This document shows positions 26,186 to 33,809 of a stretch of 64,000 nt of DNA, piece by piece; positions within the stretch are counted from its first letter, which is position 1, and each line of letters opens with the position of its first letter. Source of the DNA: Paraburkholderia aromaticivorans (lineage in GTDB: Bacteria; Pseudomonadota; Gammaproteobacteria; Burkholderiales; Burkholderiaceae); the NCBI RefSeq assembly GCF_012689525.1, contig NZ_CP051516.1:620001-684000 (forward strand), read 5' to 3'. Both the position numbers and the translations under genes were made by a program. Below the pieces are notes generated by a model. That model was not told the origin of the DNA, ran no database searches, and worked only from the letters and a program-made list of their open reading frames with translations.

Positions 26186-26534
26186 TTCTTACGTCGCCCA
26201 TTGAGGTCGCTGGCGGATGCGCAATGACGCGATTCACGGGAAATCGGTTATGGCGCAGGTTGATATGGCGGATCACTGTGTGATCTTTTGGAGGAAAAGG
26301 AAACATTCGTCATTGCGCGCGGCGGGGGCGATCTTCTGATCGGGTCGCGCTGAATCGCGAACGGTTGCCGGAGTTAAGAGACCGTTGCGGTTCGAGACAG
26401 CAGCAAATTGTAGGCAGCTCGAATCCGCATCGCTATAAGACAAATCTCAAGGTCTTGATGCGATGCTTCGAAATCGCGACGCGACACGTTCTCGATCCGC
26501 ACTTGGGTTACCTGTTTCGAGCGGCCAAAAAAAT
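26186..26534. other. Intergenic region, no gene seen
   Basis: About 350 bases between the coiled-coil gene and the terminator of the first hydrolase gene. No ribosome-binding site, coherent frame or repeat was found. It probably holds the promoter of the coiled-coil gene (minus strand). Confidence 0.35.
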
Positions 26535-26566
26535 AACGTCAGCCGGCCCATGAGCCGGCTGACGTT
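26535..26566 (-). terminator. Strong hairpin terminator of the first hydrolase-like gene
   Basis: A 13-bp perfect stem (26535-26547 with 26554-26566) with a 6-base loop. On the minus strand it is followed by ATTTTTTT, and on the plus strand by a T run, so it can act in both directions. It begins about 48 bases after the stop codon of the minus-strand gene. Confidence 0.85.
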
Positions 26567-26613
26567 TTTCATGTCCGCCGAGTACCCGAATTCGGGTCCA
26601 TCAAACGCGCGTC

Positions 26614-28569
26614 TTACATGCCGACGTATCCCACCGGAGTCGTCGCGTTGGCCTTGGCGACCGACGCATTGTTCGACACCACATACACCGGCGATTCGGT
26701 CAGGTTGAGCGTCAGCACACCGTTGCTGTAGTTCGCATTGGTCGCGTTGCCCATCATGTCGACCACCTTCACGGTGCCGCTCGTGCCCGGCGCGTCGACG
26801 TTGAGGCTGTACGCGACGCTGTAGGTCGAGCTGAAGCCCGCGCTCGCGCTCCACACGTTGTTGTTGTGCGCCCACAAAGCGGTGACAACCGCGCCGTTGC
26901 CCACCTGCTGGAACGCGTAGGCGTAGACGCCGGTCGGCGTGCCGTTCACAGGACCGAGCGTCGTGGTGCCGTCGAGCGTGTGCGTCATCGCGCTGATCGC
27001 CATGGCGACCGGCTTCGGGCTGATGTTGGTCGCGCCGTACGCGCCTTGCGCATCGCTCAGGTCGAAGAAGGTGCCGTAGCCGACTTCATCCGGATAGTCC
27101 GCGCCGTAGAACACGTAGGTTTGATCCGCGCCTTCGCCGAGCGTGATGATGTGCATGCGCGCCGCGACCGCCGCTTGTGCGTACAACACGTTCGCGGTCG
27201 GATAGTTCGGGCCGTACGACGTGCCGAGGTCGTAGCTGATGCCCGCTTCCGTCGAGAACAGGTGCATGCCGGTCCGATAGTCGGTGGCCATTTCCGCGCG
27301 CAGGTCGCGCATCTGGCCGCGCAGCGAACCTTCCGCGGTGGACGGGTCGCTGTCGTAGCGCTCAGGCGGATGCGACGGCGACGTGCCCGCGTCGTAGTAA
27401 CCGTGCGTGGCGACCGCGTCGATGTATTGGCCGAAGCCGAGCGGCGCGAGGCGCTTCAGGTGTGAAGTGGTCAGGCTCGGGAAGGCATCGGCCGGGCCCA
27501 TCACCATCGCGTGCGGATCGGTTGAATGAATGCCCTGGTAGACCGCCTGGTACAACGCGACGAAGTTGGCGTCGGTGTCGGTCCACATCTGGTTCGGTTC
27601 CCACGTCACCTGATAGTAGTTCGCCGACTGGGTCGGGAAGTACGCAGCGCGAATCGCATTCGATTCCGTGCCGACGCGGCTCATATAGCTCTGGTAGTAC
27701 GAAATATCGGTCGGCAGCGACGTGTCGTCCTGGAAGGCGCCGGTGCTGCTCGCCCAGGCCGGAATGCCGTCGAGGCGGATCAGTCGCATCACGTTGCCGC
27801 TCTTGTAGAACGGATCGAGATTGTCGGCCGACGGGTTGAACGTGTTCGGTCCGTTCGGTTCCATGGTGGAGAGCTGGCGGTCGTCGATGGTCGACGAAAT
27901 GCCCAGCGCGGCGAGCAGCGGACCGTTGTCGTTCGCGCCCTGCATGCCGAAGCGATGCTGCTCCTGGCGCGCATAGGTCACGGCCGGAACGACGCCGGAC
28001 AGATTCGGCGTCACGCCGAAGCTGGCGATGCCGACCGGACGTGTACCGGCTTGCGGCAACTGGCCGCCGTTCTTGGCCAGCGTGCCCGTCGCCGCGAAAT
28101 AGCCGGCGAGCGTCGAGGTGCAATTGAACGTAATGGTATTCGCGCCGCTCGGCACGGCGGTGCTGCCGCTCGCGGCGACGCGGCCGAGCGTGTCGGTGAC
28201 GGCCCAGTTCAACGTGTCCGCGCTCGGCGCGTTGGTGTTGAAGACGAGCTGGAAGGTGCTGCCGGAGGCGAAGATGCGCGTGCCGTCCGCGCTGGGCGTA
28301 TCGGCGGAGATCGTCGCGCTGCCCGAGCCGCCCGACGTGGTGGGCGAGGCGCAGCTCATGGCCGCGGTGGCGCCGGTGGCGTTCAGTGCAACGGTGCCGG
28401 TGCTGGCGTTGCCAGCGGCAGACGAGCTGGCCGAGCTGCTCGAGTTGCTCGCACTGTTGGTGCCGTTGGACTGGGCTGCCGCGGTGCTGGCGGCGCCGTT
28501 ACTGCCGCCGCCGCCGCATCCGGCGAGTGCGAGGGAGAGTGTCGAGAGTAGGAGTAGCTGTGATTTCAT
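26614..28569 (-). CDS. Glycoside-hydrolase-like lipoprotein (clan GH-A/GH39-like), first paralog
   Basis: A 651-residue lipoprotein with signal MKSQLLLLSTLSLALAGC (cysteine at residue 18), then a low-complexity Ser/Ala/Asn/Gly linker to about residue 65, a small beta-type domain with two cysteines (about 72-165), and a catalytic-like barrel (about 175-560). The barrel ends in a beta-sandwich tail. Candidate catalytic residues are Glu324 in YYQVTWEPN and Glu441 in FSTEAGISYD, placed as the acid/base (x-E-P) and nucleophile of retaining clan GH-A enzymes such as PslG. It is paralogous to the gene at 33810-36098 and stands near the exopolysaccharide locus, so it may trim or cut the polymer at the outer membrane. 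ATG 28569 gives the lipoprotein signal directly. Confidence 0.8.
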   Translation of the reverse strand: MKSQLLLLSTLSLALAGCGGGGSNGAASTAAAQSNGTNSASNSSSSASSSAAGNASTGTVALNATGATAAMSCASPTTSGGSGSATISADTPSADGTRIFASGSTFQLVFNTNAPSADTLNWAVTDTLGRVAASGSTAVPSGANTITFNCTSTLAGYFAATGTLAKNGGQLPQAGTRPVGIASFGVTPNLSGVVPAVTYARQEQHRFGMQGANDNGPLLAALGISSTIDDRQLSTMEPNGPNTFNPSADNLDPFYKSGNVMRLIRLDGIPAWASSTGAFQDDTSLPTDISYYQSYMSRVGTESNAIRAAYFPTQSANYYQVTWEPNQMWTDTDANFVALYQAVYQGIHSTDPHAMVMGPADAFPSLTTSHLKRLAPLGFGQYIDAVATHGYYDAGTSPSHPPERYDSDPSTAEGSLRGQMRDLRAEMATDYRTGMHLFSTEAGISYDLGTSYGPNYPTANVLYAQAAVAARMHIITLGEGADQTYVFYGADYPDEVGYGTFFDLSDAQGAYGATNISPKPVAMAISAMTHTLDGTTTLGPVNGTPTGVYAYAFQQVGNGAVVTALWAHNNNVWSASAGFSSTYSVAYSLNVDAPGTSGTVKVVDMMGNATNANYSNGVLTLNLTESPVYVVSNNASVAKANATTPVGYVGM

Positions 28570-29416
28570 CAATCTGTAAGCAATGCGTTAGCTGATCATG
28601 GGTCCACGTCCTCGCGCAAAGCGCGTTGGGAGGTAGAGCGAACAGCGGGGTTCATTTGCAAGCCAGCCGATGACCGAGGCTTCGACACTGGCGTCCTGAG
28701 TACGCAGCGTTGCGGCTGCGCGAAGGTGATGCCTTCCCGGGATGTCGGCCCCGAACGCGCTTCTCTGCGGAGAAGCGTTTGTCATACGAAACCGCACCGC
28801 TTGGAGAAGCGGGTTTTGGCGGAATCGGACGACCGGGGAAGGTACGACGAAAACGGCCAGCGTGTTGAGGAGCAGCGCGATTCAGATCGCAGTACGTGAA
28901 TTCACGGCGCGAGCCGATGAACTTTTTACTGTCCTGTAAGCCGGGGAAGCTCAGTTTGGGAAGAATCGACCGCAACGATACGCATTAGTATGCTTAAAAG
29001 AAGTAACGAGTCGTTACGTATGAACATTAATGCAGTACTAATTGCTTTAATCGCACGAAAACATCCGTCAGGCCAAACCAGTATTTTTCCGCCACGCCGA
29101 ATTGGGGTCGTAATAATTTGAAACGGATGCCTAACTATCTGGCACGGCCAATCGACTGAGAAATGGGCGCTAGCGCTCATTAGTCAGCCGAAAAGCTCTT
29201 GGGGTTGGCGTAAAAGTGCTGGGCCTTGGGTGTAAGGTTTCCTCGCGACATGGACTTCGCAGCGGAACTGTCGCTGTTTTACGAGGACATTGACGCGCTC
29301 TGCAAAGCGGAATGCGCCAACCACGTTGTTGGATGCCGACGTTATTTTGCGTCCGCAATAACGGGGGCGGCATCCCTCCGCTGCGCAAAAAAGGCGGTTA
29401 TCCAGAGAGATAAATC
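28570..29416. promoter_or_regulatory. Long divergent intergenic region with AT-rich core and inverted repeats
   Basis: About 850 bases between the hydrolase-like gene and the first glycosyltransferase, without a convincing gene. An AT-rich island at about 28970-29110 contains the inverted repeat GTAACGA-G-TCGTTAC (29003-29017). A near-palindrome around GCGCTAGCGC lies at 29162-29179. These are the kind of sites expected in a regulated promoter region. Confidence 0.4.
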
Positions 29417-30502
29417 GTGAGGATTCTTCAACTGGTTCATGCACCGCGTTTGTCCGGGGCGGAAGTACTCGTAAAAGGATTGGCCATCCATCATCAGCGC
29501 GGTGGCCATGAAGTCTGCATGACATCGCTGCTCCCGGAGCAGGAGGATTTCGCCGCCATTCATGCAGAACTTCAGGCGGCCGGCGTCACGTGTCTGTTTC
29601 CCGAGGTTCGCTACGGCAGGGTGGGAAAGCTGTTGCACCTGTATCGCGTGGTGCGGCGGTTCCGGCCTGATTTCATCGTGGCTCACGCCACGCTTGCCGG
29701 GCTGTATGTGCGCCTTCTGCCGGTCCATACGCCGATTGCGTGGGTCATGCATTCCGGCGTCAACGATTTCGAGAACGGCGCGCTCAAGCGGGCCGAACGC
29801 CTGCTCTCGCGACGGGCGAGAGCCATCATCGGCGTGTCGCAGCAGAATATCGACGACTACCTTCGGGAGATTGGCCGGCATCCCTCCATGGTCGTGATTC
29901 CGAATGGCGTGGATGCGCAATTGTTCTCGGAAGCCAACGATGTCGTCGCGCCGGACATCGGCGTGCACCCGAAACAGATCGTCCAGCTCGGCCGCTATAT
30001 CGAAGGCAAGAGCCAGCTGGACACGATCCGCGCGTTCGAGCGCGTGCTGCAATCGGAGCCGGAGGCGCGTCTGTTGTTCTGCGGTGTCGTCGAAGATCTC
30101 GACTATCACAGGGCGGTGCTGTCGCTGGTTCGTCAACTCGGGCTGGAAAGCAAGGTGACGGTGGGCGGGCCGCGTTCCGACGTCGCCGCGATTCTGCGCG
30201 CCTCGCGGGTCTTCGCGATGCCGTCGCGTTTCGAAGCACAGAGCATTGGTTTTCTCGAGGCGCTTGCGTCGGGCATTCCAGTCGTGGCGAGCCGGATTCC
30301 CTCGTTCGGTTTTGCGAGCGCGTTTGCCGGCGTCAGCCTGGTCGACACGACCGACGCGGAAGCCTACGGCCGCGCGCTGTTGTACGCGCTCGACACACCG
30401 CGTGCGAACCGGCAGCTGGCCGGCTACACGCTGCACGACACCGCGGATCGTTACATGACGATCGCCCGGAAGTTCGTTCACCCGCTCCAGGTTTCGGCCT
30501 GA
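29417..30502 (+). CDS. GT4-family glycosyltransferase, first of a paralog pair
   Basis: A 361-residue GT-B glycosyltransferase that would add a sugar from a nucleotide donor to a lipid-linked glycan at the cytosolic membrane face. N-terminal acceptor half: MRILQLVHAPRLSGAEVLVK, FIVAHATLAGLYVRLLPV, WVMHSGVNDFENGAL, PNGVDAQLF. C-terminal donor half: IVQLGRYIEGKSQLDTIRAF and the family's E-x7-E region in SRFEAQSIGFLEALASGIPVVAS. It starts with GTG 29417 behind AGAGAGA. It closely resembles the glycosyltransferase at 59796-60869, sharing many blocks throughout. It converges on the PIG-L gene with only 25 bases between them. Confidence 0.9.
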   Translation: MRILQLVHAPRLSGAEVLVKGLAIHHQRGGHEVCMTSLLPEQEDFAAIHAELQAAGVTCLFPEVRYGRVGKLLHLYRVVRRFRPDFIVAHATLAGLYVRLLPVHTPIAWVMHSGVNDFENGALKRAERLLSRRARAIIGVSQQNIDDYLREIGRHPSMVVIPNGVDAQLFSEANDVVAPDIGVHPKQIVQLGRYIEGKSQLDTIRAFERVLQSEPEARLLFCGVVEDLDYHRAVLSLVRQLGLESKVTVGGPRSDVAAILRASRVFAMPSRFEAQSIGFLEALASGIPVVASRIPSFGFASAFAGVSLVDTTDAEAYGRALLYALDTPRANRQLAGYTLHDTADRYMTIARKFVHPLQVSA

Positions 30503-30527
30503 CCTTGATCGGACCGGCCGGCCCGCG

Positions 30528-32918
30528 CTACTGCGCGAGCCGGTCGATTCGCACGGTCTCCGAGAAAAGCCCCGGTAGTTTGCCGAGTTCCTGAGCTTCG
30601 CCCAGCGCCAGGCCGTTTCCGGATGGATAGCGCGTGAGCGCCGGCGCGCCGCCGGTGAAATAGAAATCGCCGAGGGTCGCGTCGGTCCGTCGAAACAGCA
30701 CGAGTGCCGCCCCCTGTTTGTCGCGCACGAATTCCGGAAACACATCCGACCACGACATGCCGCGCAATGTCGCCGCCTGGGCCGGCGCGCTCGCCGCGCC
30801 GCTCAGGTCGAGCGTGGCGACGTCGATCATGGCTTCTTCGCTCGATTCGTCCAGATGCGGTGTTAGCAGAATCAGCGTGTTGCTGTCGCGGCCATGCACG
30901 GCGCCCATTGTCACCTTGACGAAGTCGGGGGCGAAACTCGCCGGCAAGACGTTGCGCTCGCCGACGCTCATGCGTGTGCCCTCGTTGGCGATGAGCGTGA
31001 GCGCGAGGCGTCCGTTGGCGCCGTCCACCGCGACCAGCGAGGCGCGCGAGCCGGCCGTTTCGCGTGCCAGCAGATTGACGTTCCGCGGCAGATTTTTGGC
31101 CTGCGCCCAGAGCACCGGCGCCGATCCCGTTGAGACGCCTGATCCTTGCGCAGAAGCCATCCACAGATCGAGCCCGCTGTCGGGTCGCTTCTGCGCGATC
31201 AGCACACCGGCCCGTCCCGCTCCGGTGAAGTTCGCCGCCACATATTGCTGCGTCAGTTCCGGCCTGAACGCGCTGCTGGTCTGCAGCCAGAGGCGCGGCG
31301 CCTCGAACGAGTCGCCGGCACTGCGAAGCAACCAGAACGCGGTCCCGCCCTGGCGCGCCGCGACGATCATCAGATCCGCCTTGCCGTCGCCGTCGAAATC
31401 GCCGAGCAGGAAACGCGCGCTGTCGAAGCACAGTTTGTCGCCGGCGCAACTCGGTGCGCTCGCCTGAGGATCGAAGGGGACGACGCCCGCGTACCACAGC
31501 GCGGGCGCCGAAACCTTGGCGAGCGACGCGGCATACACGTTGAATCCCGGACCGTCGTGTTGCCGCTGGACATACACCGCGGACTGCTCGCCCGAGCCGG
31601 TGATATCACCGACCATCGCCGTGGCGAGCCTCAGGTCGTTCGCCTGGGTGCGTTGCGTGGTGGCCCAGCGGTAGCGGGTGGTCAGCGCGGTGCAGCCGCG
31701 CATGGTCAGCTTGCCGTCGTTTTCGCCGAGACAATGCCGCATCGGCGTATAGACGAGGCCGAAGTCCCACGGCGTCCAGCTTTGCGCCACGTCCCATTGA
31801 TCGCAAGTCTCGGCGACCAGATAGCCGTCGCGCTCGGCAATACATTGCGACGTCGCGACGCTCACGAGCGCGGCGTTGCGCGTATTGCCGGGATACACGG
31901 TCAGTGGATCCCATCGCCATTGTTGCGTGGCCGAGTCCGTGCAGGCGGCGAGCGTCGGCGCGCGGCCCGGTCCCGCGGAAGTCAGGCAGCGGCTCGCCGC
32001 CGCGTTGAACAGTTGGATCGGATGAGACACGAAATCCGGCACGCGGCGATCGGTGCGATCGGCAAACGCGTAGCGTCGCGAAATCCAGTTGCCGTCCCAT
32101 TGAAACTCGCCGAATACATGGGACGACTCGCTGCCGTCGATCGAAAAATAGCTGGCGACGATGTCGCGCTTGCGCTGCACCTCGGCGGCGGGAAGATTGC
32201 CGGGCCAGCCGCCGGTCGGATAGGTGACGTGGTAGACGATCGGCACGCCTTTGCCGAGCGTCTGCGCGACGTGGCGAGTAATGCGCGCGGAATAGATATG
32301 ATCGGGATGCTCGATAAACGGCACGGTATCTGGATTGAGCGTGTAGATCAGCGTCGCCGGCGCGAGCATTACTTTTAAAGTGGCCGACAAGGAATCGCGA
32401 TCGTATTTCACGCGCACGGAGCCGTCCGCGTTCATCGGATAAGTGGAGATCGTGGCGTGTTGTTCCCACAGCAGGCCAAGCGGCACGCGGCCGCCGCGCA
32501 CGGCGCCGCCGGGCAGGCGAAGTTCGAGCAGGCGCACTTGCGGCTTGGACTTCAGCACCATCTGATGCACGAGCTTGCCGGCAATCGTTACGTTGGATTC
32601 GAGCCACTCGTCGGGCACGCCGGCCATGCGCGCGTAAGCGAGCCGCGAGGCCCGCTCGCGGGTTTGAACGTAAGCGAAATCCGCACCATTGGCACCGCCG
32701 ATCAGATGCACCGTGGTGATGCACCAGCCTGCGTCGAGACGCTCGCTGATGGCGGGGTCCACGAACAGCAGATCGTCGTCGAGATGCGCGACCACCGTAA
32801 CCAGTGTGCCGGGGCCGCAATCGGCCGCGCGCGCCGCGCCCGGCAGAAAGGCGAAGAAGAGAACCGCGAGAAAAGCAAAGAATGAATCGCGAATGAGCAG
32901 GGTTGCCGATAATCGCAT
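30528..32918 (-). CDS. Secreted PIG-L-family deacetylase fused to ricin-type lectin and FG-GAP repeat regions
   Basis: A 796-residue exported protein: signal peptide (1-31), PIG-L/LmbE N-acetylglucosaminyl-deacetylase domain (about 36-280), ricin B-like region (about 300-420), and FG-GAP/beta-propeller-like region (about 430-790). Zinc-site residues appear as AHLDDD (His45, Asp48) and EHPDH (His204, His207); the usual AHPDDE has changed at two positions. The lectin region has repeated C-x-G/W features such as ATQQWRWDP and RHCLGENDGK. The propeller has the calcium-type loop GDFDGDGKADLMIV. It is the last gene of a minus-strand set with a mannosyl hydrolase and a hydrolase-like protein, so removal of acyl groups from the exopolysaccharide is a reasonable role; the substrate is inferred. 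Confidence 0.85.
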   Translation of the reverse strand: MRLSATLLIRDSFFAFLAVLFFAFLPGAARAADCGPGTLVTVVAHLDDDLLFVDPAISERLDAGWCITTVHLIGGANGADFAYVQTRERASRLAYARMAGVPDEWLESNVTIAGKLVHQMVLKSKPQVRLLELRLPGGAVRGGRVPLGLLWEQHATISTYPMNADGSVRVKYDRDSLSATLKVMLAPATLIYTLNPDTVPFIEHPDHIYSARITRHVAQTLGKGVPIVYHVTYPTGGWPGNLPAAEVQRKRDIVASYFSIDGSESSHVFGEFQWDGNWISRRYAFADRTDRRVPDFVSHPIQLFNAAASRCLTSAGPGRAPTLAACTDSATQQWRWDPLTVYPGNTRNAALVSVATSQCIAERDGYLVAETCDQWDVAQSWTPWDFGLVYTPMRHCLGENDGKLTMRGCTALTTRYRWATTQRTQANDLRLATAMVGDITGSGEQSAVYVQRQHDGPGFNVYAASLAKVSAPALWYAGVVPFDPQASAPSCAGDKLCFDSARFLLGDFDGDGKADLMIVAARQGGTAFWLLRSAGDSFEAPRLWLQTSSAFRPELTQQYVAANFTGAGRAGVLIAQKRPDSGLDLWMASAQGSGVSTGSAPVLWAQAKNLPRNVNLLARETAGSRASLVAVDGANGRLALTLIANEGTRMSVGERNVLPASFAPDFVKVTMGAVHGRDSNTLILLTPHLDESSEEAMIDVATLDLSGAASAPAQAATLRGMSWSDVFPEFVRDKQGAALVLFRRTDATLGDFYFTGGAPALTRYPSGNGLALGEAQELGKLPGLFSETVRIDRLAQ

Positions 32919-33049
32919 AGTGATTCGAGCTCTGACGGTGAGCTCGCATCATACTGTAGCGGCCATGGCCGGCACGTTGCCGAACTCACAGTCGGCGCCG
33001 GATTGCGATCCGGCGCGGGTTCAGGCCTGCGCGACGGCTTGCACGCGTA

Positions 33050-33505
33050 TCAGCGGAAGTAGGCTTTGGTGTTGTCGTGGACGTCCGCGCGCGCGAGCAG
33101 TTCCGAGGGCGCTAGCCAGATATATTCGCTGTGCTGCTCGGGTCGTCCGAGCGGCGCGGTGCCCGTGAGCGTCAGCGAATAGGCGAGCACGATGTAGTGC
33201 GTCGACACGTCCGGCTCGCCCGCGAAGTTGTCGCTGTAGTGATGTTCGAACACGCCTTCGAAGCGTGCCGTCGCGCGCACCAGTTTTGCGATGCCCAGCT
33301 CGGCGTCGGCGATGCGGGCAAACGCGGCGTCGAGTGTTTCGTCTTTGTGGATGCGGCCACCGGGAACGAACCAGGTGCCACGGGCAGGGCGGTTGCGGCG
33401 GCGGCCGATCAGCACGCGCCCTTGCGCATCGCTGACGATCAGATCGAACGCGACCAGGGGCGTGAGGCGGACCACGTCCAGGAAATCGATCTCGGTCAGC
33501 AGCAT
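33050..33505 (-). CDS. gmm: GDP-mannose mannosyl hydrolase (Nudix family)
   Basis: A 151-residue Nudix protein of the Gmm/WcaH type, which hydrolyses GDP-mannose (and GDP-glucose) to GDP and the free sugar. The N-terminal FLDVVRLTPLVAFDLIVSD and RNRPARGTWFVPGGRI are typical of WcaH. The Nudix box is present in the shortened Gmm form (GGRIHKDETLDAAFARIADAE), lacking the normal final REVxEE pattern, as in known Gmm enzymes. The C-terminal HYIVLAYSL and SEYIWLAPSELL also match. A GGGGAG site lies seven bases before ATG 33505. In colanic-acid loci this enzyme sits with gmd and fcl, and here it is about 11 kb from them on the opposite strand. Confidence 0.93.
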   Translation of the reverse strand: MLLTEIDFLDVVRLTPLVAFDLIVSDAQGRVLIGRRRNRPARGTWFVPGGRIHKDETLDAAFARIADAELGIAKLVRATARFEGVFEHHYSDNFAGEPDVSTHYIVLAYSLTLTGTAPLGRPEQHSEYIWLAPSELLARADVHDNTKAYFR

Positions 33506-33546
33506 GTCATCTCCCCGGTTCTCGCGCTGGTTGAGCGCCTCGTCAG

Positions 33547-33696
33547 CTAGTAGTCGCGATGGTGATCATCGTGCCGCGTGAGCCGGCTTGAGACGCTCGC
33601 CAGAAAAAGCGCGAGCACAATCGCGCCGATCGTCGCGAAGAGAAACGCGCCGATCATCGCGGCCAGTATCAGCATCATCCATGCAAGGCCGTTCAT
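33547..33696 (-). CDS. Small single-span membrane protein, 49 residues
   Basis: A short gene from ATG 33696 to TAG 33547. The first 33 residues are one or two closely spaced hydrophobic helices (MNGLAWMMLILAAMIGAFLF then ATIGAIVLALFLA). The tail is polar and basic with several histidines and aspartates (SSRLTRHDDHHRDY). CTGGAG lies seven bases before the ATG. It is placed between the second hydrolase-like gene and gmm, on the same strand, with gaps of about 110 and 40 bases. No known family; the His/Asp tail could bind a metal. Confidence 0.65.
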   Translation of the reverse strand: MNGLAWMMLILAAMIGAFLFATIGAIVLALFLASVSSRLTRHDDHHRDY

Positions 33697-33809
33697 GTCT
33701 CGGCTCCAGCGTGTTGATAGGCATGCTAACGTGCCTCCGCCTGCATACTATGTGCGCCAGTAGCCGCAGAGGCTGTCACATGACGCCGAAGTATCGTCAC
33801 ATCGCGCCG

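Noticed and set aside
27526..28551. 341-residue frame antisense to the first hydrolase-like gene
   Set aside because: Low-complexity Arg/Gly/Ala translation caused by the repetitive Ser/Ala linker on the other strand.
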